Source: an uncultured Clostridia bacterium (GTDB lineage Bacteria; Bacillota; Clostridia; Oscillospirales; Acutalibacteraceae). From it: a stretch of DNA of 5,251 bases. The notes beneath the pieces were generated by a model. That model ran no database searches and was not told the DNA's origin. It saw nothing but the letters and a program-made list of their open reading frames with translations. The stretch lies in assembly GCA_905236975.1 (NCBI GenBank), contig CAJOQU010000009.1, positions 1 through 5,251 on the forward strand, read 5' to 3'. The position numbers were made by a program, and so were the translations under genes. Positions 1 through 5,231 of this stretch are shown here, one piece after another (positions within the stretch are counted from its first letter, which is position 1; every line of letters begins with the position of its first letter).

Positions 1-45
1 AACCAACCGCAATACAACCAACCGCAATACAACCAACAGCCCTAC
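1..45 (+). repeat. 15-bp tandem repeat encoding NQPQY units
   Basis: Bases 1-15 and 16-30 are identical (AACCAACCGCAATAC). Bases 31-45 are a third copy with 12 of 15 matches. The unit is a multiple of three, so copy-number change would keep the frame and only alter the length of the Asn/Gln/Pro/Tyr linker. The array may extend upstream of the window. Confidence 0.85.
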
Positions 46-432
46 GGTCAGCCCGGCGGGATCAGTTTCAGTCAAAGGAATATCGCGATCGCGATCATCC
101 TTTCCATCGTTACCTGCGGCATATACAGCATTTTTTGGATTGTAAAGATGGTCGACGAGGTCAACGAGGCCTCCGGTGAGCCCAACGCCACCTCCGGCGG
201 CATAGTCTTCTTGCTCTCGCTCGTTACCTGCGGCATTTATATGTTCGTTTGGCTCTACAAGGCGGGCGAAAAGCTCAACAACGCGAAAATGATGCGCGGT
301 ATGCCCACTGACAACGACTCCGGTATCGTCTATCTCCTGCTTGCAATCTTCGGCTTTTCCATCGTTTCGTACGCGCTCATCCAGAGTGAACTCAACAAGA
401 TTGCCGCTTACCACGGCGCGCCCGCGGTATAA
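1..432 (+). CDS. DUF4234-type small membrane protein, 5' end missing
   Basis: The reading frame is open from the first base, so the start lies upstream; 143 codons are visible, ending at TAA 430-432. Residues 1-20 form a low-complexity linker rich in Asn, Gln, Pro and Tyr, built from NQPQY units. Two similar hydrophobic blocks follow: SIVTCGIYSIFWIVK (35-49) and SLVTCGIYMFVWLYK (73-87). Each is followed by a short charged stretch (DEVNEASG, AGEKLNNAKMMRG). A third hydrophobic segment is at 108-127. The repeated T-C-G-I-Y-x-x-x-W pattern is typical of DUF4234 proteins, whose function is unknown. Met50 (base 148) is not a credible start because it would cut off the first block of the pair. Relatives often carry an N-terminal zinc ribbon before a Q/P-rich linker; whether this one does cannot be seen. 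The next gene overlaps by one base, suggesting a shared transcript. The family call is from motif recognition only. Confidence 0.75.
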   Translation, partial: NQPQYNQPQYNQQPYGQPGGISFSQRNIAIAIILSIVTCGIYSIFWIVKMVDEVNEASGEPNATSGGIVFLLSLVTCGIYMFVWLYKAGEKLNNAKMMRGMPTDNDSGIVYLLLAIFGFSIVSYALIQSELNKIAAYHGAPAV

Positions 433-800
433 TGAGCACCCGTGCAAAAAAAGTTACCTTTGGCGCCCTGATTCTTCTTGTGGTCGGGGCGTTGTACGCT
501 TTTTTCATGACGTTTACGCATATAGGCATCCCCTGTGTGTTCAACCTTATTACCGGGCTTAAGTGTCCCGGGTGCGGAGTTTCGCGGATGTGTCTTGCGC
601 TCATCCGACTCGACTTCAAGGCGGCTTTCCGTGCGAATGCGGCGATATTTTGCCTGCTTCCGATGATGGCGGTGACCGCCGGAAGGCTGATCTACGTCTA
701 TATTAAATACGGAAGGCGCTGCGACAAAGCCGCGCAAATCTCGATCTATTGTATGATCGTCATCCTTGTCGTGTTTGGAGTAATGAGAAATATATTGTAA
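432..800 (+). CDS. DUF2752 family membrane protein
   Basis: A 122-residue membrane protein. Hydrophobic segments lie at about 8-28, 70-90 and 104-118. Between the first two is the DUF2752 hallmark: GIPCVFNLITGLKCPGCGVS (32-51), with Cys35, Cys45 and Cys48, followed by an Arg and the D-F-K-A-A-F-R-A-N stretch (61-69). The CPGCG motif resembles a redox or metal-binding pair, but no biochemical role is established for the family. The length fits the family. ATG 432-434 overlaps the previous stop (TAATG), and no good Shine-Dalgarno precedes it, so translation probably depends on coupling to the upstream DUF4234 gene. DUF4234 and DUF2752 proteins are often found close together in Firmicutes. A strong intrinsic terminator 52 bases downstream ends the unit. 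Family call good; function unknown. Confidence 0.82.
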   Translation: MSTRAKKVTFGALILLVVGALYAFFMTFTHIGIPCVFNLITGLKCPGCGVSRMCLALIRLDFKAAFRANAAIFCLLPMMAVTAGRLIYVYIKYGRRCDKAAQISIYCMIVILVVFGVMRNIL

Positions 801-851
801 ACAAGGCGTTCCGTTTCAGGCAACGTCCTGCTTGCCACGATATTTGATAAT

Positions 852-895
852 ACCGCAGGGGCGGCGTGATCATCCCTGCGGTTTTTTTGTTTTTT
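852..895 (+). terminator. Intrinsic terminator after the DUF4234–DUF2752 unit
   Basis: A 9-bp perfect stem, ACCGCAGGG (852-860) with CCCTGCGGT (874-882), encloses a 13-base loop. It is followed by seven T (882-888), then GT and five more T (to 895). It insulates the first two genes from the DUF177 promoter that begins about 20 bases later. Confidence 0.92.
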
Positions 896-921
896 CAAGA
901 ATTTGTAAAAGAAATTCTTGA
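895..921. promoter_or_regulatory. Perfect 10-bp dyad overlapping the -35 box (operator-like)
   Basis: TCAAGAATTT (895-904) and AAATTCTTGA (912-921) are exact inverted repeats separated by seven bases. The right arm shares its last four bases (TTGA, 918-921) with the -35 hexamer of the DUF177–rpmF promoter. There is no T-run after the right arm, so it is unlikely to be a terminator. The position suits a repressor site, but I do not recognise the binding protein, and it does not match the FapR consensus as I recall it. Confidence 0.5.
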
Positions 922-946
922 CAAGTCGGGGCGGGAATTATATAAT
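918..946 (+). promoter_or_regulatory. Consensus sigma-A promoter for DUF177–rpmF
   Basis: TTGACA (918-923) and TATAAT (941-946) are both perfect consensus hexamers separated by the optimal 17 bases. Transcription would begin around 952-954, giving a leader of about 20 bases before the ATG at 974. High basal strength suits a ribosomal-protein operon. Confidence 0.92.
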
Positions 947-961
947 AGTTTTCGTAACGAT

Positions 962-969
962 AGAGGTGG
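962..969 (+). promoter_or_regulatory. Ribosome binding site fixing the DUF177 start
   Basis: AGAGGTGG lies just upstream of ATG 974, with the GAGG core seven bases away. The frame is open back to base 866, but that part holds the upstream terminator, the dyad and the promoter. It therefore cannot be translated from this transcript, and ATG 974 is the start. Confidence 0.88.
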
Positions 970-973
970 AAGT

Positions 974-1471
974 ATGATTGTTGATCTGAAACGCGTTTTT
1001 GTCGATGAGCATGCTTCTTTGCCGATCGAGTATTTGTTTGATATGAGCGACGTGCCGTTTTCCGGGGCTTTTCCACTGAGCCGTCCGGTAAAGCTTTGCG
1101 GGTCGGTCTCAAACAAAGCCGACCTGGTGGAGTTAAAGGCGACCATATCTTATGTGTACGCCGCTCCCTGCGACCGCTGCGGCGTTATGACGGAACGCGA
1201 GCATACGGTCACGGTCGACAAAGTGCTTGCAGTCTCTGCCCAGAGTGAGGAAAACGACGATATCTTGCTCACTCCCGACATGAAGCTCGATTTAGACGAG
1301 TTGATTTATTCTGAAGTGGTCGTCAGCATCCCCATGAAACACTTATGCCGTGATGATTGCCGCGGTATCTGTCCGAAATGCGGGAAAAACCGGAACGAAG
1401 GCGATTGTGCCTGTTCCGAAAAAGAGATCGACCCAAGGCTGTCGGCACTGGCCGAATTGTTAAAATCCTGA
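974..1471 (+). CDS. DUF177 (YceD-like) cysteine-rich protein upstream of L32
   Basis: A 165-residue soluble protein of the DUF177/YceD family, commonly encoded just before rpmF. It shows the Firmicutes-type layout: an N-terminal beta-rich region, a first pair CDRC (66-69), an acidic middle (92-114), then a cysteine cluster CRDDCRGICPKCG (125-137) and CAC (145-147), ending with the family D-P-R-L-x-x-L pattern (153-159). The cysteines look like a metal-binding knuckle, which I infer rather than know. Plant and bacterial relatives have been linked to 23S rRNA metabolism; the precise activity is not settled. It is the first gene of a two-gene operon, 27 bases before rpmF, with its own consensus promoter. 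The start is set by the ribosome binding site and promoter position. No anomaly in length. Confidence 0.9.
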   Translation: MIVDLKRVFVDEHASLPIEYLFDMSDVPFSGAFPLSRPVKLCGSVSNKADLVELKATISYVYAAPCDRCGVMTEREHTVTVDKVLAVSAQSEENDDILLTPDMKLDLDELIYSEVVVSIPMKHLCRDDCRGICPKCGKNRNEGDCACSEKEIDPRLSALAELLKS

Positions 1472-1483
1472 TGTTTGGTAATA

Positions 1484-1490
1484 GAGGAGG
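1484..1490 (+). promoter_or_regulatory. Ribosome binding site fixing the rpmF start
   Basis: GAGGAGG sits eight bases before ATG 1499. A longer frame could begin at TTG 1475, but it would translate this site as protein. The conserved L32 N-terminus (M-A-V-P-K-R) begins at 1499. Confidence 0.93.
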
Positions 1491-1498
1491 TGCCGGAA

Positions 1499-1681
1499 AT
1501 GGCAGTACCGAAGAGAAAAACTTCAAAAGCAAGACGTGACAAAAGAAGAAGCAACGTTTGGAAATTGAGCGCCCCCACCCTGGTGCGCTGTGCAAACTGC
1601 GGCGAATACAAGCGCCCGCACAGACTTTGCTCTGCCTGCGGTCACTATAACGGCCGTGAGGTCGTCAAGATCGACGAATAA
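1499..1681 (+). CDS. rpmF: 50S ribosomal protein L32
   Basis: A 60-residue basic protein, the usual L32 length, starting with the conserved MAVPKRKTSKARRDKRRS block. CANC (31-34) and CSAC (44-47) form the four-cysteine zinc ribbon, so this is the zinc-binding (C+) form. The C-terminus has the family G-x-Y-x-G-R-x-V (48-55). L32 is a component of the large ribosomal subunit near the peptidyl-transferase region. It follows DUF177, as in many bacteria, and an intrinsic terminator begins 23 bases after its stop. It therefore forms a discrete operon with DUF177 and is not read directly into plsX, the frequent third gene in Firmicutes. Confidence 0.98.
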   Translation: MAVPKRKTSKARRDKRRSNVWKLSAPTLVRCANCGEYKRPHRLCSACGHYNGREVVKIDE

Positions 1682-1704
1682 GAGCCGCTGCGTTTTTGTA
1701 TGAC

Positions 1705-1736
1705 AAGCAGGGGAGGACGTTCCTCCTCTGCTTTTT
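1705..1736 (+). terminator. Intrinsic terminator after rpmF
   Basis: AAGCAGGGGAGGA (1705-1717) pairs with TCCTCCTCTGCTT (1721-1733) over 13 positions, with one G-T wobble and a three-base loop (CGT). Five T (1732-1736) follow, then CTTC. It separates the rpmF operon from the DUF512 cluster. Confidence 0.92.
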
Positions 1737-1780
1737 CTTCATCACGATTGTGATCGATTGATCAAAAGGGAGGAATCGGA

Positions 1781-3100
1781 ATGTCCGTTCAGGTAAGCGC
1801 CGTGGAACCGGGCGGTTATGCCGATCGCGCCGGAATTAAAAGCGGTGATACGTTGGTTGCGATCAGCGGCCATGAGATCATGGACGTTCTGGATTACCGC
1901 TTTTACCAAAACGACCGCACTCTGCGGCTGGAATGGATCGATTCGCACGGAAAAACCAAAAAGGCCAAGGTGAAAAAGCCCGAATATGCCGAACTCGGCA
2001 TGGAGTTTGACACCTATTTGATGGATAAAAAACACGCCTGCCGCAACAAATGTATTTTTTGTTTTATCGATCAACTGCCAAAAGGTCTGCGAGAAAGTTT
2101 ATATTTTAAGGACGATGATTCCCGTCTTTCTTTTCTGTTTGGTAATTACATTACCCTGACCAATATCACCGAGCATGAGGTTGAGCGCATCATCAATATG
2201 CATATCAGCCCCATCAACGTTTCGGTGCATACCACTAACCCCGAGCTGCGCGTCAAAATGATGAACAACAAACACGCGGGGGAGGTGCTGGGGCTTTTGA
2301 ACCGTTTTGACGCGGCGGGCATTCGGCTCAATTGTCAATTGGTGCTTTGCCCCGGCTATAACGACGGGTCGGAGCTGGAACGCACCCTGCGTGACCTGAC
2401 AGCCCTTTCCCATGTGGAATGTATCGCCGCGGTGCCGGTGGGGCTTACGCGTTGCCGGGAAGGCCTGGCAAAAATTGAACCTTTTAACCGTGAAACCGCC
2501 CGTGCGGCGCTGGATGTTTTAGATCGCTGGGGCGAAGAATGCCTGCGGCGGTACGGTCAGCGGCGGGTCTATGGCGCCGACGAATTTTACCTGTTGGCCG
2601 AGCGCGAAATCCCGGAACCCGATTTTTATGAGGATTTTTTACAGCTTGAAAACGGAGTCGGGCTGTGGTCGCTTTTAAAAAGCGAGGGCGAGGCGGCCAT
2701 TCGTGAAAGCGAAGAAATGCTTTCCAAACCACGCCGCATAGCGTTGGCCACGGGCGAGGCGGCCTATCCGCTGCTATTGCATTTAACTGCGCTTTGCATG
2801 GAAAAATGGAGCAACCTCACCTGCTTAGTTTACCCCATCAAAAACAACTTTTTCGGGGGCAGGATCAGCGTTTCGGGGCTGGTGACCGCCACCGATCTGT
2901 TAGACCAGCTGCAAAACGCCGAGCTTGGCGAGGAATTGCTGATCCCGTCGTGTATGTTAAGGGCGGAGGGGGATTTGTTTTTAGACAGCATTTCGCTTGA
3001 CGAGCTGTCTGAAAAGCTTGCAGTCAAGGTCACACCGGTGGCCAACGACGGATATAAACTAATCCATACCATATTGGGAATAGGTGATAAGCATGAATGA
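1781..3100 (+). CDS. PDZ / radical-SAM / DUF512 protein
   Basis: A 439-residue protein with three parts. Residues 1-60 form a PDZ-like domain (VEPGGYADRAGIKSGDTLVA, 8-27). A radical-SAM-type cluster motif C-x3-C-x2-C is at Cys87, Cys91 and Cys94, within ACRNKCIFCFIDQLPKG (86-102), followed by conserved FKDDDSRLSFLFGNYITLTN (109-128) and the INVSVHTTNPELR block (145-157). The DUF512 C-terminal domain includes YGADEFYLL (264-272), NNFFGGRISVSGLVTATDLL (355-374) and the IPSCMLR…FLD region (388-402). The cysteines should hold a [4Fe-4S] cluster that binds S-adenosylmethionine. The substrate is unknown, and part of the literature calls relatives only 'FeS oxidoreductase'. Start ATG 1781 has GGGAGG (1768-1773) seven bases upstream. 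It is commonly next to der in Clostridia. No near-consensus promoter is evident in 1737-1780. Its end overlaps the next gene by eight bases. Confidence 0.93.
   Translation: MSVQVSAVEPGGYADRAGIKSGDTLVAISGHEIMDVLDYRFYQNDRTLRLEWIDSHGKTKKAKVKKPEYAELGMEFDTYLMDKKHACRNKCIFCFIDQLPKGLRESLYFKDDDSRLSFLFGNYITLTNITEHEVERIINMHISPINVSVHTTNPELRVKMMNNKHAGEVLGLLNRFDAAGIRLNCQLVLCPGYNDGSELERTLRDLTALSHVECIAAVPVGLTRCREGLAKIEPFNRETARAALDVLDRWGEECLRRYGQRRVYGADEFYLLAEREIPEPDFYEDFLQLENGVGLWSLLKSEGEAAIRESEEMLSKPRRIALATGEAAYPLLLHLTALCMEKWSNLTCLVYPIKNNFFGGRISVSGLVTATDLLDQLQNAELGEELLIPSCMLRAEGDLFLDSISLDELSEKLAVKVTPVANDGYKLIHTILGIGDKHE
3082..3086 (+). promoter_or_regulatory. Ribosome binding site fixing the FakA-like start
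   Basis: AGGTG lies six bases before ATG 3093. The alternative start GTG 3084 lies inside this site, so ATG 3093 is preferred. The site is inside the end of the DUF512 gene, implying translational coupling. Confidence 0.65.
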
Positions 3101-3344
3101 ATTTAAGTATGATACGCAATTACTGATCGAGGGCGAGGGTCTTGATGAAGACGAGATCAACGATTATTTTATAGAGCATTTCAAGGGCGACTGTTTGCTG
3201 GCAGTCGGGGATGAAAATTTGATCAAGATTCATTTTCATACCAACGAGCCGTGGCAGGTGCTGGAGTATTGCGCCACACTGGGCGAAATTTTCGACATTG
3301 TGGTGGAGGATATGGATCGCCAGTCAAAAGGTTTAAAGGGCTGA
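3093..3344 (+). CDS. Stand-alone FakA (YloV) middle-domain-like protein
   Basis: An 83-residue protein resembling only the central domain of FakA/YloV, the ATP-dependent fatty-acid kinase that phosphorylates FakB-bound fatty acids. Matching features are FKYDTQLLIEG (4-14, where FakA has a Y-C-T-E-F type motif), an acidic helix (17-30), GDCLLAVGDENLIKIHFHTN (32-51) corresponding to FakA G-D-S-x-V-V-x-G-D…K-V-H-V-H-T-N, and PWQVLEYCATLGEIFDIVVE (53-72). The HxH pair (His47, His49) is kept, but the Cys seen in FakA proteins appears to be Asp7. There is no DhaL-type kinase domain and no FakA C-terminal domain, so it cannot be a kinase alone. ATG 3093 overlaps the DUF512 gene by eight bases, and der begins 58 bases later. 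Similar short proteins are often annotated 'kinase to dihydroxyacetone kinase'; that name should not be taken as an activity. It could be a regulatory or binding subunit, or a relic. Confidence 0.72.
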   Translation: MNEFKYDTQLLIEGEGLDEDEINDYFIEHFKGDCLLAVGDENLIKIHFHTNEPWQVLEYCATLGEIFDIVVEDMDRQSKGLKG

Positions 3345-3402
3345 GGCCGGATCCTTTGTTAAAAAACGGTGAGCTTACACGCTGCCGGAGGGAGTTGAGT
3401 TC

Positions 3403-4728
3403 ATGGCAAAACCGATTGTGGCTATTGTCGGCAGACCGAATGTGGGAAAATCCACCCTGTTTAACAAAATCATCGGAAAACGTCTTTCCATTGTGGATGA
3501 TACGCCAGGCGTCACCCGTGACCGCATTTACGGCGATGCGGAATGGCAGGGCAAAAAGTTTATGGTTGTGGACACCGGCGGCATTGAGCCGGCGGGCGGT
3601 GACGTTATTCTTGCCGGCATGCGGGCACAGGCGCAGCTTGCCATTGAAACGGCGGCGGCCATTGTGCTGGTGACCGATCTGCAAACCGGTGTGACCGCTT
3701 CGGACGAAGAGGTTGCCGCTCTGCTGCAAAAAAGCGGCAAACCGGTGGTGCTGTGTGTCAACAAATGTGACCGGGTGGGGGATGTTCCGCCTGAGTTTTA
3801 CGAATTTTACAATTTGGGACTGGGCGACCCGATCGCCGTTTCGTCGGTGCACGGGCATGGCACGGGCGACCTGTTGGACGCCGTTTTTGCTCATATTCCG
3901 GCTGAGGAATTTGATGAAATCGATGAGGATGTCATTCAGGTTGCCGTCATCGGCAAACCCAACGCGGGCAAATCCTCGCTTGTGAATCAAATCGCGGGGG
4001 AGGAACGCTCCCTCGTGTCGGACATTGCAGGCACCACGCGTGACGCGATCGACACCCGGGTGGAACGAAACGGCGTGCATTACAATTTTATTGATACCGC
4101 CGGTCTTCGCCGCAAAAGCCGCGTGGAGGACAATATTGAAAAATACAGCGTACTGCGGGCAAAAATGGCCATTGAACGCGCAGATGTCTGCGTGATTTTG
4201 ATTGACGGCAGCGAAGGCTTTACCGAGCAGGATTCCAAGGTGGCGGGACTTGCCGTTGAACAGGGAAAAGCCTGCATTATTGCCGTAAACAAGTGGGATA
4301 TTGTAGAAAAAGACGGAAAAACCATGGATAGCACCCGTAAATCCCTGATGAACGATTTTTCCTTTATGCCCTACGCCCCTATTATTTTTATTTCAGCCAA
4401 AACAGGTCAACGGATCGACCGCCTTTTTGAACTGATCAGGTATGTGCATACGCAGAATACCATGCGCATTGCCACGGGCATGCTCAACGATATTCTGGCC
4501 GACGCGACCGCCCGCGTACAACCCCCGAGCGACAAAGGCAAACGGCTGAAAATTTATTATATGACGCAAGCTTCTACCAAGCCGCCCACCTTTGTGTGTT
4601 TTTGCAACAAGGCGGAGCTGTTTCATTTTTCTTATCAACGGTATTTGGAAAATCAAATCCGTTCTACTTTTGGGTTAGAGGGAACGCCGGTTCGATTTAT
4701 TATTCGTGAAAGGGGAGATCGTTCATGA
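3403..4728 (+). CDS. der: Ribosome-assembly GTPase Der (EngA)
   Basis: A 441-residue GTPase with two tandem G domains and a C-terminal KH-like domain, the normal Der architecture and length. Domain 1 has GRPNVGKST (10-18), TPGVTRD (34-40), DTGG (57-60) and NKCD (120-123). Domain 2 has GKPNAGKSS (184-192), AGTTRD (209-214), DTAG (231-234), NKWD (296-299) and SAK (331-333). The KH-like part spans about 355-436 (TFVCFCNKAELFHFSYQRYL, 396-415). The DEIDED acidic linker (171-176) separates the G domains. Der acts in maturation of the 50S subunit and is generally essential. GGAGGGAG (3387-3394) is eight bases before ATG 3403. The stop overlaps the plsY start by four bases (ATGA), so the two are translationally coupled. 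All key motifs are intact. Confidence 0.98.
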   Translation: MAKPIVAIVGRPNVGKSTLFNKIIGKRLSIVDDTPGVTRDRIYGDAEWQGKKFMVVDTGGIEPAGGDVILAGMRAQAQLAIETAAAIVLVTDLQTGVTASDEEVAALLQKSGKPVVLCVNKCDRVGDVPPEFYEFYNLGLGDPIAVSSVHGHGTGDLLDAVFAHIPAEEFDEIDEDVIQVAVIGKPNAGKSSLVNQIAGEERSLVSDIAGTTRDAIDTRVERNGVHYNFIDTAGLRRKSRVEDNIEKYSVLRAKMAIERADVCVILIDGSEGFTEQDSKVAGLAVEQGKACIIAVNKWDIVEKDGKTMDSTRKSLMNDFSFMPYAPIIFISAKTGQRIDRLFELIRYVHTQNTMRIATGMLNDILADATARVQPPSDKGKRLKIYYMTQASTKPPTFVCFCNKAELFHFSYQRYLENQIRSTFGLEGTPVRFIIRERGDRS

Positions 4729-5231
4729 TCTTTGCACTCATCGCCGTAGTGGCTGTGGCTTATTTGATCGGCAGTATCAATTTTGCCATCATTTTTTCGA
4801 GCCTGCTTATGAAAAAGGATATTCGCGAGCTTGGCAGCGGTAATCCCGGTACCACCAATATGTTGCGCACAGGCGGGTTTGTGCCCGGCATTTTGACCTT
4901 TGTGGGCGACGCATTGAAGGGCGCGGTGGCCTGCGGCCTCGGTAAAGCGGTGTTTGCGCATTTCTCCGGCACAGTCCATCCTGCCTGGGTTGCTCCCCTG
5001 GTGGGCGCTTACCTTTGCGGCGTGGCCTGCATGCTGGGGCATATGTACCCCGTTTTCTTCCGTTTTAAGGGAGGCAAAGGCGTTGCGGCGAATCGGCGCA
5101 GTCCGGCCATGCGCATGCCATCTTACGGCTTCGCGCCGGACATGTCAAGAAGATTTCAGACTGGTGTTGACGTGCGAGCAAAAGTGGAATTCTTTGTGCG
5201 AGCAAAAGTGGACGACTTTAGCCCGAGTTGA
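4725..5231 (+). CDS. plsY: PlsY acyltransferase, truncated and fused to foreign sequence
   Basis: PlsY transfers the acyl group from acyl-phosphate to glycerol-3-phosphate at the membrane, the first step of phospholipid synthesis in most Gram-positives. Residues 1-122 are clear PlsY: AYLIGSINFAII (12-23), ELGSGNPGTTNMLRTG (35-50, motif 1), DALKG (62-66, motif 2), LGHMYPVFFRFKGGKGVAA (104-122, motif 3), with hydrophobic helices between. After codon 122 (base 5090) similarity stops. The frame continues for 46 codons of hydrophilic residues and ends at TGA 5229-5231, giving 168 residues against about 200 in the family. The last transmembrane helices are therefore missing, and the tail encodes mobile-element repeats (RAKVEFFVRAKVDDF, 151-165). 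AGGGGAG (4711-4717) lies seven bases before ATG 4725, and the start overlaps the der stop. The product is probably inactive if the junction is real; an assembly join is equally possible. Confidence 0.85.
   Translation: MIFALIAVVAVAYLIGSINFAIIFSSLLMKKDIRELGSGNPGTTNMLRTGGFVPGILTFVGDALKGAVACGLGKAVFAHFSGTVHPAWVAPLVGAYLCGVACMLGHMYPVFFRFKGGKGVAANRRSPAMRMPSYGFAPDMSRRFQTGVDVRAKVEFFVRAKVDDFSPS
5091..5164. other. Unassigned segment between plsY and the repeat pair
   Basis: These 74 bases continue neither PlsY nor, visibly, any gene in either strand. They contain a 7-bp inverted repeat (GTCCGGC 5101-5107, GCCGGAC 5135-5141) and a 10-bp palindrome CATGCGCATG (5108-5117). They may belong to the mobile element, to a second element, or to the far side of an assembly join. 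Confidence 0.4.

Noticed and set aside
817..836. Possible hairpin GGCAA…TTGCC after the DUF2752 gene
   Set aside because: The stem is only five pairs with no T-run, and the strong terminator just downstream explains the end of the unit.
866..973. Upstream in-frame extension of the DUF177 gene
   Set aside because: It runs through the terminator stem, the dyad and both promoter hexamers; the ribosome binding site and the conserved N-terminus place the start at 974.
1741..1764. Small palindromes (ATCACgattGTGAT, GATCgattGATC) before the DUF512 gene
   Set aside because: Arms of four to five bases are expected by chance, there is no promoter next to them, and they do not form a terminator.
3345..3402. 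Possible separate promoter for der in the 58-base gap
   Set aside because: No hexamer pair close to consensus with 16-18 base spacing is present, and there is no terminator, so read-through from upstream is more likely.
3223..4080. Long minus-strand open frame (285 codons) across the FakA-like gene and der
   Set aside because: It lies opposite confidently identified plus-strand genes, is rich in His, Arg and Asn as expected of antisense to this codon use, and has no recognisable domain.
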